DNA of 12,298 nt from STF1-138 sp035356975 (GTDB lineage: Bacteria; Patescibacteriota; Patescibacteriia; UBA1558; S5-K13): contig DAORGW010000025.1 of NCBI GenBank assembly GCA_035356975.1, positions 1-12,298 of the forward strand, read 5' to 3'. A program made the translations under genes and the position numbers. The notes under the pieces are model-generated. The model saw only the letters and a list, made by a program, of their open reading frames with translations, had not been told where the DNA came from and did not search any database. Below are positions 6,850 to 12,298 of this stretch, piece by piece. Positions within the stretch are counted from its first letter, which is position 1. Every line of letters starts with the position of its first letter.

Positions 6850-8209
6850 AAAAATAAAAAAAATTCATTTAATAGGAATCGGGGGAATTGGAATTTCAGC
6901 AATTGCAAGAATGATGCTTGAATTTAAAAAACAAGTTTCAGGTTCCGATTTGGTAAAAAATTCCCTAACACAAGATTTAGAAAAATTAGGGGCTAAAATT
7001 TTTTACGATCATAAAGCAAAAAATTTAGAAGAAACTTGTGATTTGCTAGTTTATTCTCCGGCAATAGAAAGCGATAACCCAGAATTGGTATTTGCAAAGA
7101 AGTTAAAAATACAATGCTTGTCACATTTTGATTTTTTAGGAGAATTGTCTAGAAATTATACAACAATAGCAATAACTGGAACTCATGGTAAATCAACAAC
7201 AACAGCACTTGTTTCTATGATAATGATTAGGGCGGGGCTAGACCCAACTGTTTTTGTTGGTACAAAGATTTCTAAGTTTAACTCAAATTTTATATTAGGA
7301 AAAAGTAAGTATTTAGTTGTTGAAGCAGATGAATATGATTATAAAATGTTAAAATTATTTCCGGATTATATTGGATTTACATCACTCGACAAAGATCATT
7401 TAGATGTTTATAAAAATTTAAAAAATATAAAAGACGCATTTCAGAAATTTATTGATAAATTAAAATCAAAGTCTAGCTTAATCTATAATTGTGATGATAT
7501 AAATATAAGAGATTTAAAATTAGGAAAAGACTCGATGTCTATTGGATTAACAGATAATTCTGATTTATATGTTGAAAATGTATCAAGAAATAGTAAAATG
7601 CAGTTTTTTGATTTATGTTTAAAAAATAAAAAATTATGTAAAATAGAAACAAATCTTCCGGGGGTTTATAATATTTATAATATTTTAGTTGCATGTGCAA
7701 TAGCTATAAAGTTGGGGATAAGGCCAGCTATAATTTCCGAAGCAATAAGAGATTTTAAGGGATTGTGGCGTAGATTTGAATTTATGGGTATATGGCGTAA
7801 AAATTTGATTTTCTCTGATTATGCTCATCATCCTACAGCAGTAAAATCATTGTTGCAGGGCGCACGTGGTTTTTATCAAAATAAAAAAATAACGATTGTT
7901 TTCCAGCCACATCAAGAAGATAGAACTGAACAATTGTTTGATGAATTTTTAAATTGTTTTGAATTAGCTGATAATATTGTTTTATATCCAGTTTACAGGG
8001 TGTCGGGCAGAAGAAGCGTGCTCAAAAAGAATTCTTATGATTTGTATAAAGAAATTAAAAAAAATTATCTAAAACAAAATCAAGAAATTTATTATACAAA
8101 AGATTTTAAAGAATTAAAGAAAACACTATCAAAATTTAAAGACAATGTGATAATTATTACAGGAGCGGGAAATATTGATGATTTCGTAAGAAATTTAGAA
8201 TATAAATAA
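6839..8209 (+). CDS. murC: UDP-N-acetylmuramate--L-alanine ligase (MurC)
   Basis: Cytoplasmic Mur ligase that adds L-alanine to UDP-MurNAc, the first step of the stem peptide. It has 456 aa. The ATG at 6839 is chosen over an in-frame TTG at 6827 because MurC proteins start just before the Rossmann loop IHLIGIGGIGIS (here residues 9-20). The ATPase P-loop is ITGTHGKSTTTALVS with Lys118, followed by VEADEYDYKML and TSLDKDHLDVY. A typical MurC block appears in the C-terminal domain: FSDYAHHPTAV, then FQPHQEDRTEQLFDEF. The family usually reads FQPHxxxRT there. The chain ends IITGAGNIDDF, like the family's GAGxI. It overlaps the murG end by 11 nt in another frame. The downstream repeat element begins at its stop codon. 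Confidence 0.95.
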   Translation: MDLEKIKKIHLIGIGGIGISAIARMMLEFKKQVSGSDLVKNSLTQDLEKLGAKIFYDHKAKNLEETCDLLVYSPAIESDNPELVFAKKLKIQCLSHFDFLGELSRNYTTIAITGTHGKSTTTALVSMIMIRAGLDPTVFVGTKISKFNSNFILGKSKYLVVEADEYDYKMLKLFPDYIGFTSLDKDHLDVYKNLKNIKDAFQKFIDKLKSKSSLIYNCDDINIRDLKLGKDSMSIGLTDNSDLYVENVSRNSKMQFFDLCLKNKKLCKIETNLPGVYNIYNILVACAIAIKLGIRPAIISEAIRDFKGLWRRFEFMGIWRKNLIFSDYAHHPTAVKSLLQGARGFYQNKKITIVFQPHQEDRTEQLFDEFLNCFELADNIVLYPVYRVSGRRSVLKKNSYDLYKEIKKNYLKQNQEIYYTKDFKELKKTLSKFKDNVIIITGAGNIDDFVRNLEYK

Positions 8210-8323
8210 AAATTTTGCTATAGCGTCTCACTGTCATTCTGAATTTATTTCAGAATCCCATTGAGAGAATCTAAAACATCAAGATCCTGAAACAAATTTA
8301 GGATGACGAATGGGCAAAATTTT
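8209..8323. repeat. Imperfect inverted-repeat element (MITE/REP-like) between murC and murB
   Basis: Two 25-nt arms, 8233-8257 and 8283-8307, are reverse complements except at four positions, all transitions. The first begins GTCATTCTGAATTTATTTCA and the second ends AAATTTAGGATGAC. The arms flank a 25-nt spacer. A second, perfect 10-bp inverted repeat lies outside them: AAAATTTTGC (8209-8218) and GCAAAATTTT (8314-8323). Repeats opening with GTCATTCTGA and closing with AGGATGAC are, from memory, a widespread dispersed palindrome type in bacterial genomes, often non-autonomous. Here it touches the murC stop and supplies the leader of murB. Only one copy is in the window. It could also act as a folded mRNA element or attenuator. 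Confidence 0.75.
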
Positions 8324-8330
8324 AAAAATT

Positions 8331-9281
8331 ATGATGGATATACAAGAAAAATTTAAAAATATTGAGTTAAATAAAAGCCTAAAAGAACTTACAACTTTTA
8401 AAGTTGGTGGAGGATCAAAATATTATCTAGAAATTTTAGACATAGAAGAATTACAAAATTGTGTTAAATATTGTAATGATAGTAAAATTGAATTTTTGGT
8501 TTTGGGTTGGGGGAGTAATGTTTTAATAAGTGATAATGGATTTGATGGACTAATTATAAAATTAAAAAATAATGATATAAAATTAGAAAATAATATTATA
8601 AATATTTCCGCTGGAATTTCTTTATCATATTTTTTGCAATATACTTTGGACAATAATTTTATCGGTGCAGAATTTTTAGCAGGAATTCCTGGAACAATTG
8701 GTGGTGCAATTTATGGAAACGCAGGAATTCCAAATAAAAGCATTTCCGATATTTTAGAATCAGTTTTGTGTGTTACAAGAGAAGGAGATATAATTGAAAT
8801 ATTAAAAAAAGATTGTAAATTTTCGTATAGAAATAGTATTTTTAAAGAAAATAAATATATCATATATGGCGCAAAAATAATTTTAGAGCAGGGTGATGCA
8901 AATATTTCAAAGGAAATAATTGAAAAATCAATTTTAGAAAGAAACTCAAAACAACCAATTGAGTATCCTAGCGCAGGAAGTTTTTTTAAAAATGTATATA
9001 TAACAGATGAAATAGAGAATAATTTGAAAGATTCGTTAGATATTTCTATATTTATAAAATTAGGCAAAATTCCAGCTGGATTTTTGATCGAGAGAGCAGA
9101 ATTAAAAGGCATGACAATTGGTGGAGCAAAAATTTCAGAAAAACACGCAAATTTTTTGATAAATTATAGAAATGCAACAGCGAATGATATTTATAAACTT
9201 TCAAAAAAAATAGAGGAAATTATTTTTGAAAAATATAAAATAAAGTTAGAACCAGAAGTTCAATTAATCGGGAGATTTTAA
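8331..9281 (+). CDS. murB: UDP-N-acetylenolpyruvoylglucosamine reductase (MurB)
   Basis: FAD-dependent, NADPH-using cytoplasmic enzyme that reduces UDP-GlcNAc-enolpyruvate to UDP-MurNAc, the substrate of MurC. From 8331 it has 316 aa. An in-frame ATG at 8310 lies inside the inverted-repeat element and adds only MGKILKI, so 8331 (or the adjacent ATG at 8334) is preferred. The family motifs are LTTFKVGGGSKYYLE (20-34), LGWGSNVLISDNGFDGLII, AGIPGTIGGAIYGNAG for FAD binding, YRNS with Tyr166-Arg167, SAGSFFKN with the proton-donating Ser217, and LEPEVQLIG with Glu309. Overall it resembles the shorter MurB type. It may be co-transcribed with murC through the repeat. A hairpin follows 12 nt after its stop. 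Confidence 0.95.
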   Translation: MMDIQEKFKNIELNKSLKELTTFKVGGGSKYYLEILDIEELQNCVKYCNDSKIEFLVLGWGSNVLISDNGFDGLIIKLKNNDIKLENNIINISAGISLSYFLQYTLDNNFIGAEFLAGIPGTIGGAIYGNAGIPNKSISDILESVLCVTREGDIIEILKKDCKFSYRNSIFKENKYIIYGAKIILEQGDANISKEIIEKSILERNSKQPIEYPSAGSFFKNVYITDEIENNLKDSLDISIFIKLGKIPAGFLIERAELKGMTIGGAKISEKHANFLINYRNATANDIYKLSKKIEEIIFEKYKIKLEPEVQLIGRF

Positions 9282-9293
9282 TTATATAAATAA

Positions 9294-9325
9294 AATAAGC
9301 TCAGTGATGTTGTAAAGAGCTTATT
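9294..9325 (-). terminator. Terminator-like hairpin between convergent genes
   Basis: AATAAGCTC (9294-9302) and GAGCTTATT (9317-9325) form a perfect 9-bp stem with a 14-nt loop. On the - strand the stem is followed by TTATTTATATAATT, a fair U-rich tail, so it best serves the small - strand gene, whose TAATAA stop lies in the stem. On the + strand, downstream of murB, the tail is poorer (ATTTGTCATG), but the hairpin may still stop convergent transcription. The GC content of the stem is low. Confidence 0.55.
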
Positions 9326-9494
9326 ATTTGTCATGATAGTCTTTGTATAAATTTTGACTGTCATGTTTTTTGTAATGGAGCCAATCTTTAAAGATTAAGA
9401 TTAGACCCCAAATACCAGAAGGAAGAGCGATTGCAAATATTATATCCGCTATCAAACTCCTTAATGGTATTGCATCAAGTGGGATATTATACAT
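9324..9494 (-). CDS. 56-aa single-pass membrane protein, function unknown
   Basis: The protein begins MYNIPLDAIPLRSLIADI, has one strongly hydrophobic segment (about residues 14-35, including LPSGIWGLILIF) and a short charged tail, KDWLHYKKHDSQNLYKDYHD. It ends on tandem TAA TAA codons. No lipobox or cleavage site is seen, so a small anchored protein with an exposed C-terminal tail is likely. Support for a real gene comes from AGGAGG at 9499-9504, 4 nt before the ATG, a promoter just upstream and a hairpin at the stop. The ribosome binding site stands out, because the conserved + strand genes here have none that is recognisable. No family is recognised. A toxin-like small hydrophobic peptide is possible, but nothing specific shows it. 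Confidence 0.7.
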   Translation of the reverse strand: MYNIPLDAIPLRSLIADIIFAIALPSGIWGLILIFKDWLHYKKHDSQNLYKDYHDK

Positions 9495-9498
9495 TTTA

Positions 9499-9544
9499 CC
9501 TCCTTTGCTTTATTGGATTTTATAACTATCAAATATTTTGTCAA
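9499..9544 (-). promoter_or_regulatory. Promoter and strong ribosome binding site for the 56-aa gene
   Basis: TTGACA (9544-9539) is followed, after 16 nt, by TAAAAT (9522-9517). TATAAA overlaps at 9524-9519 with a shorter spacing. Transcription would start near 9510, giving a leader of only about 15 nt that contains AAAGGAGGTAAA directly before the ATG. The -35 hexamer lies at the end of the T-tract of the upstream hairpin, so the two - strand units are separate but tightly packed. Confidence 0.55.
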
Positions 9545-9547
9545 ATA

Positions 9548-9581
9548 GAAAAGCGCCGAACTCTGAGGGGAGAACGGCGCT
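9548..9581 (-). terminator. Intrinsic terminator of the - strand RNA unit
   Basis: Read on the - strand, AGCGCCG (9581-9575) pairs with CGGCGCT (9558-9552). Inside this, CTC pairs with GAG around a six-base loop, separated from the outer stem by TT/TT mismatches. The stem is followed by TTTTCTATTTG. This is one of the most GC-rich spots of the window and the clearest terminator in it. On the + strand the tail after the stem is AGGAGGG, so the terminator is directional. Confidence 0.75.
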
Positions 9582-9678
9582 AGGAGGGTTTTGAGCTTGG
9601 GGCGGTTTGCTTACCCCTTAATATTTTAGTCTATGGACCTTGGAATAAATGTTTCTTTTTTGGAGAATCAAGTAAATC

Positions 9679-9834
9679 CTAGTCACAAAGACATTGTTTT
9701 GTTTTTTCGTTTTTTCTATTGAGAGTTTTTGAAATTCTCGTTTTAGCACAATGGTATTTTTCTTTTGGAATATCTATTTTTTTTGCATTTTTATTCTCCT
9801 GTAATGCTTTATTTTTCCAATTGAAATTAACCAT
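9679..9834 (-). CDS. Possible 51-aa basic Cys-containing protein inside the candidate RNA (doubtful)
   Basis: One frame of the - strand transcript is open for 75 codons, from just after a TAG at 9909-9907 to a TAG at 9681-9679. Its first ATG is at 9834 and would give a very Lys/Asn-rich 51-aa chain ending TKQCLCD, with Cys29, Cys48 and Cys50. No ribosome binding site precedes that ATG. The only good one, AGGAG at 9800-9796, precedes an ATG at 9788 in another frame, which stops after four codons at an eight-A run. One extra A there would join the two frames into a 36-aa product. A-rich composition alone makes such a frame possible by chance. Confidence 0.2.
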   Translation of the reverse strand: MVNFNWKNKALQENKNAKKIDIPKEKYHCAKTRISKTLNRKNEKTKQCLCD

Positions 9835-9974
9835 TGGGCGGTGCTCTTTGTTTGATTTTACGTCTCTACATAAAATCCCCCTATTATTTTTTTTGAATGG
9901 CGACTCCTACCATTGTCTTCGTCTCTCGAGACTAATTTTATTGGTCCTCTTAAGACTTACTTCCATCCACTTTT

Positions 9975-10002
9975 ATTATATATAATGTTCTAAAAATGTC
10001 AA
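9975..10002 (-). promoter_or_regulatory. Full-consensus promoter for the - strand RNA unit
   Basis: TTGACA (10002-9997), a 16-nt spacer and TATAAT (9980-9975) match both sigma-70 hexamers exactly. It is the strongest promoter visible in the window. The start site would be about 9966-9970, in GTGGATGG. It lies back to back with the predicted hpf promoter, with 21 nt between the two -35 boxes. Confidence 0.75.
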
Positions 10003-10023
10003 TAAATATGAGTATTTTAATAT

Positions 10024-10052
10024 TTGTCAAAATGTTTTTTTATTGCTACTAT
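10024..10052 (+). promoter_or_regulatory. Predicted promoter for hpf (and possibly secA)
   Basis: TTGTCA (10024-10029), a 17-nt spacer and TACTAT (10047-10052) give a moderate sigma-70 match, placing a start near 10059 and a leader of about 25 nt. The -35 hexamer and spacing equal those at position 42. The leader is A-rich without a Shine-Dalgarno sequence. Confidence 0.45.
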
Positions 10053-10083
10053 AAAAGTATATTTAGTATTAAAAATAAAAAAA

Positions 10084-10386
10084 ATGAACATCCAATTTTA
10101 TGCAAAAAATGTGGATTTAACAGAGAAAATTAAAGATTATGTGAACGAAAAAATAGGAGCTCTAGATAGATATGGGCTTAATTTTTCTAGTGTCCGAGTT
10201 GATATTTCCAAAGATTCTCGTCATCAAAAGGGTGAGGTTTTTAGATTTGAAGCAAATATGAAAATATTGGGTAATAAAATGATAAGAGCAGAAGCTAGTA
10301 GTGGTGATATATTATCATCAGTAGATATCGTAAAAGACAAACTGGAAATACAAATAACAAAACTAAAAGACAAAATAAAAAGATAA
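10084..10386 (+). CDS. hpf: Ribosome hibernation promoting factor, short HPF/RaiA (YfiA) family
   Basis: A small protein that binds the 30S decoding region of idle ribosomes and blocks translation during stress or stationary phase. The 100-aa chain matches the short HPF/RaiA type, without the C-terminal dimerisation domain of long HPF. The sequence fits the beta-alpha-beta-beta-beta-alpha fold. It opens with MNIQFYAKNVDLTEKIKDYV and continues through VRVDISKDSRHQKGEVFRFE and MIRAEASSGDILSSVDIVKD to a basic C-terminal helix (KLKDKIKR). The ATG at 10084 is chosen because homologues begin right at this first strand; an upstream TTG at 10024 falls on the promoter -35 box. secA follows after 60 nt, an order also known in Firmicutes. 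RaiA and HPF cannot be separated by eye. Confidence 0.92.
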   Translation: MNIQFYAKNVDLTEKIKDYVNEKIGALDRYGLNFSSVRVDISKDSRHQKGEVFRFEANMKILGNKMIRAEASSGDILSSVDIVKDKLEIQITKLKDKIKR

Positions 10387-10446
10387 AAAATTTTTTAATT
10401 TGAAATATTAAATTTCAGTATAGTTTTTATTTATTAATTAAATTTT

Positions 10447-12298
10447 ATGTCACTTTTATCAAAAATATTTGGAGATCCAAATCAAAAATACATTGATTCT
10501 ATTTTGCCAATTATTGAATCTATTAATTCACTAGAAAAAGAATTAGAAAAATTATCAAAAGAGGAACTTCGTGTAAAAACTAAAAAATTTCAAGAGGATT
10601 TGAAAAATGAAAAAACAACTCTTGATGAAATTTTACCAGAGGCTTTTGCAATGGTTAGAGAAGCTGCAAAACGAACATTAAATCAGCGTCATTATGATGT
10701 TCAATTAATGTCTGGAATTACACTGCATAGAGGAAGAATTGCTGAAATGAAAACCGGAGAAGGAAAAACTCTTTCATCAACCTTAGCACTTTATTTAAAT
10801 GCTTTAACTGGAAAAGCAGTCCATTTAATTACTGTAAATGATTATTTGGGAAAAAGAGATTGCGTTTGGATGGGTCAGATTTATGATTATTTAGGACTTA
10901 GTGTTTCTGCGATTGAGCACGAGGCCTCATATATTTATGATGCATCACATGTTCAAATAGAAGACGGAAAACCAAATAACATAACAATTGTTGAAGATTA
11001 TTTGCGTCCTGTTTCAAGACAAGAAGCGTATAGGGCTGATATAGTTTATGGTACTAATAATGAATTTGGTTTTGATTATTTGCGTGATAACATGAAACAA
11101 TCTACTTCTGAATTGTGTCAAAGAGGTTATTATTATTGTATTATCGATGAAGTTGATAGTGTATTAATTGATGAGGCTAGAACCCCTCTTATAATTTCAT
11201 CAGCTGATGCTGAGCCAACTGATAAATATAAAAAATTTGCAAGCGTTGTTAGTGATGTAGAGGAAAATACTCATTACAATATAGATGAAAAAATGAGATC
11301 AGTGACTTTTACAGAAGAAGGACAAAATTATATTGCAAATAAATTGACTTTTGATCCATGGTCGAATGCCGATTTTAATTCAATTTTTCACTTAGAGGCC
11401 GCATTAAAAGCAAGATTACTTTTTAAACGTGATAAAGATTATATTGTAAAAGACGGTGAAGTTATGATTGTTGATGAGTTTACTGGCAGACTTATGCCTG
11501 GACGAAGATATTCTGAAGGATTACATCAGGCAATTGAAGCAAAAGAAGGGGTGAGTGTTCAAAGAGAAAGTTTGACATTAGCTACTGTCAGTTTTCAGAA
11601 CTATTTCAGAATGTATGAAAAATTATCTGGTATGACGGGCACAGCTCAGACAGAAGCAGAAGAATTTATGAAAATTTACAATTTGGAAGTCAATGTAATT
11701 CCAACAAATAAATCAATTTCTAGACGAGACATAAACGATAAAATTTATAAATCAGAGGAAGCAAAATTTCTTGCAATTGTTAAAGATGTAAAATTAAAAT
11801 ATGAAAAAGGTCAACCAGTTTTAATTGGTACAATTTCAATTGAGAAAAATGAATTACTTAGCGAATTATTAAAAAAAGAGGGCGTTCCACACAATGTTTT
11901 AAATGCAAAACAACACGCAAAAGAAGCTGAAATAATTGCTCAAGCTGGTCGTGTGGGAGCAGTGACGGTTGCTACAAATATGGCTGGTCGTGGAGTCGAT
12001 ATAATTTTAGGCGGAAGTCCATACAACGAAACAGAATATAAAAAAGTGGTTGAGCTTGGAGGATTATATGTTTTAGGAACAGAGAGGCACGAATCTCGTA
12101 GAATTGACAATCAGCTTCGTGGTCGTAGTGGTCGTCAGGGTGATCCAGGATTATCGTGTTTTTATGTTTCAATGGACGATGATTTAATGAGAATTTTTGG
12201 TTCAGATAGAATGAAAAGCATAATGAATACATTAAAAATTCCTGATGACATGCCAATTGAAAATAAATTAGTTTCAAGTTCAATTGAAAAGTCTCAAA
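10447..12298 (+). CDS. secA: Preprotein translocase ATPase SecA (3' end outside the window)
   Basis: Motor ATPase that drives unfolded preproteins through SecYEG. The first 617 codons are present and the frame is open at the right edge; full SecA has roughly 850-900 residues. Seen in order: the N-terminal helix MSLLSKIFGD, MSGITLHRGRIAEMKTGEGKT with Walker A at 101-108, NDYLGKRD, YGTNNEFGFDYLRDN, DEVD at 234-237 in DEVDSVLIDEARTPLIIS, the preprotein cross-linking domain, VDEFTGRLMPGRRYSEGLHQAIEAKEG, SGMTGTAQTEAEEF, TNMAGRGVDIILGG, and QLRGRSGRQGDPG at 556-568. About 25 extra residues lie before YGTNNE compared with E. coli SecA. No Shine-Dalgarno sequence is seen. The 60-nt hpf-secA gap holds a weak AT-only hairpin (10401-10417) and a lone TATAGT (10419). 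Confidence 0.97.
   Translation, partial: MSLLSKIFGDPNQKYIDSILPIIESINSLEKELEKLSKEELRVKTKKFQEDLKNEKTTLDEILPEAFAMVREAAKRTLNQRHYDVQLMSGITLHRGRIAEMKTGEGKTLSSTLALYLNALTGKAVHLITVNDYLGKRDCVWMGQIYDYLGLSVSAIEHEASYIYDASHVQIEDGKPNNITIVEDYLRPVSRQEAYRADIVYGTNNEFGFDYLRDNMKQSTSELCQRGYYYCIIDEVDSVLIDEARTPLIISSADAEPTDKYKKFASVVSDVEENTHYNIDEKMRSVTFTEEGQNYIANKLTFDPWSNADFNSIFHLEAALKARLLFKRDKDYIVKDGEVMIVDEFTGRLMPGRRYSEGLHQAIEAKEGVSVQRESLTLATVSFQNYFRMYEKLSGMTGTAQTEAEEFMKIYNLEVNVIPTNKSISRRDINDKIYKSEEAKFLAIVKDVKLKYEKGQPVLIGTISIEKNELLSELLKKEGVPHNVLNAKQHAKEAEIIAQAGRVGAVTVATNMAGRGVDIILGGSPYNETEYKKVVELGGLYVLGTERHESRRIDNQLRGRSGRQGDPGLSCFYVSMDDDLMRIFGSDRMKSIMNTLKIPDDMPIENKLVSSSIEKSQ

Larger units (their letters stand above)
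9548..9970 (-). ncRNA. Candidate structured RNA, about 420 nt, unassigned
   Basis: A consensus promoter and a GC-rich terminator on the same strand bound about 420 nt with no recognised protein. Predicted hairpins, read on the - strand, are: GTCT-CGAG-AGAC (9932-9921); AATGG...CCATT (9914-9896); a 10-bp stem GATTTTATGT-AGAG-ACGTAAAATC (9877-9854) with a G.U pair that would be an A.C mismatch if the + strand were transcribed; and GGGG...CCCC (9617-9599). A long-range pairing GGACC (9947-9943) with GGTCC (9639-9635), extended by GTCT with AGAC, could close the main body. A central A-rich stretch (about 9710-9800) looks unpaired. It lacks the tmRNA GGxTTCGAC motif and the RNase P GAGGAAAGTCC motif. 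It could instead be a small-protein mRNA (see 9679-9834). Confidence 0.5.

Noticed and set aside
6849..6930. TGA read as glycine (code 25, as in some candidate phyla)
   Set aside because: murG ends on TGA exactly where the family ends and murC overlaps it. None of the conserved genes has an in-frame TGA, so the standard bacterial code fits.
8310..8330. murB start at the ATG at 8310
   Set aside because: It lies inside the inverted-repeat element and adds seven residues with no family counterpart. The ATG pair at 8331/8334 fits the usual MurB N-terminus better.
9541..9970. tmRNA, RNase P RNA or SRP RNA on the - strand
   Set aside because: Size and promoter-terminator layout fit a long stable RNA, but I find no tmRNA GGxTTCGAC or tag frame, no RNase P GAGGAAAGTCC-type core, and no SRP GGAAGCAG-type loop. 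A divergent member cannot be excluded by eye; a covariance search would decide.
9719..9985. 88-aa hydrophobic frame on the + strand
   Set aside because: It starts at a TTG with no ribosome binding site, lies antisense to the promoter and structured RNA unit, and its Phe/Leu richness is what an A-rich opposite strand produces. No family resemblance is seen.
10401..10417. Hairpin TGAAAT-ATTAA-ATTTCA between hpf and secA as a terminator
   Set aside because: Only AT-rich pairs and a broken T stretch. It is weaker than the two - strand hairpins, so hpf and secA may be co-transcribed.
1..12298. CRISPR arrays, tRNA or rRNA genes, transposases
   Set aside because: No regularly spaced direct repeats, no tRNA-like GGTTCGA arm with a matching acceptor stem, no rRNA segment and no DDE or recombinase gene were seen on reading both strands.

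Overview
The window is a compact, AT-rich bacterial chromosome segment (GC roughly 30%, judged by eye). Standard codon usage fits: murG ends on TGA and no conserved gene has an in-frame TGA. Several features look like the Candidate Phyla Radiation / Patescibacteria. These are the 3-membrane-segment protein with a HYNFYFGID motif directly before mraY, a MurG with a remodelled first glycine-rich loop, a SecA with extra residues in nucleotide-binding domain 1, a short HPF, and almost no Shine-Dalgarno sequences. The phylum is an inference from remembered family traits and has not been tested by search.

Layout. Positions 1-64 probably hold the last codons of an upstream gene, overlapped by a promoter (TTGTCA-17-TAATAT). 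From 104 to 9281 all genes run on the + strand with little or no spacing. First comes an iron-sulfur assembly block: an IscU scaffold, an Nfu-type carrier domain overlapping it by 38 nt, and a cysteine desulfurase. A small membrane protein follows, then a division/cell-wall (dcw) block: mraY, murD, ftsW, murG, murC, murB. Ends often overlap (murD/ftsW 14 nt, murG/murC 11 nt). The one real break is a ~100-bp imperfect inverted-repeat element between murC and murB.

Positions 9282-10083 interrupt this pattern and are the most interesting part. Everything recognisable there lies on the - strand. There is a fully consensus promoter (TTGACA-16-TATAAT), a roughly 420-nt transcribed stretch with several hairpins but no convincing gene, and a GC-rich hairpin with a T-tract. 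After these comes a second promoter and a 56-aa single-pass membrane protein with a textbook AGGAGG ribosome binding site, ending in a terminator-like hairpin. I read the 420-nt stretch as a candidate structured non-coding RNA or small-protein mRNA. It is not an evident tmRNA, RNase P RNA or SRP RNA.

From 10084 the + strand resumes with hpf (ribosome hibernation factor) under its own promoter, placed back to back with the RNA promoter, and then secA, which runs off the right edge.

How the genes work together: the desulfurase supplies sulfur, IscU assembles Fe-S clusters and Nfu probably passes them on. MurB, MurC and MurD make the early muropeptide precursor, MraY and MurG build lipid I and lipid II, and FtsW polymerises glycan strands at the septum. 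MurA, MurE, MurF, Ddl, FtsZ and FtsQ are not in this window.
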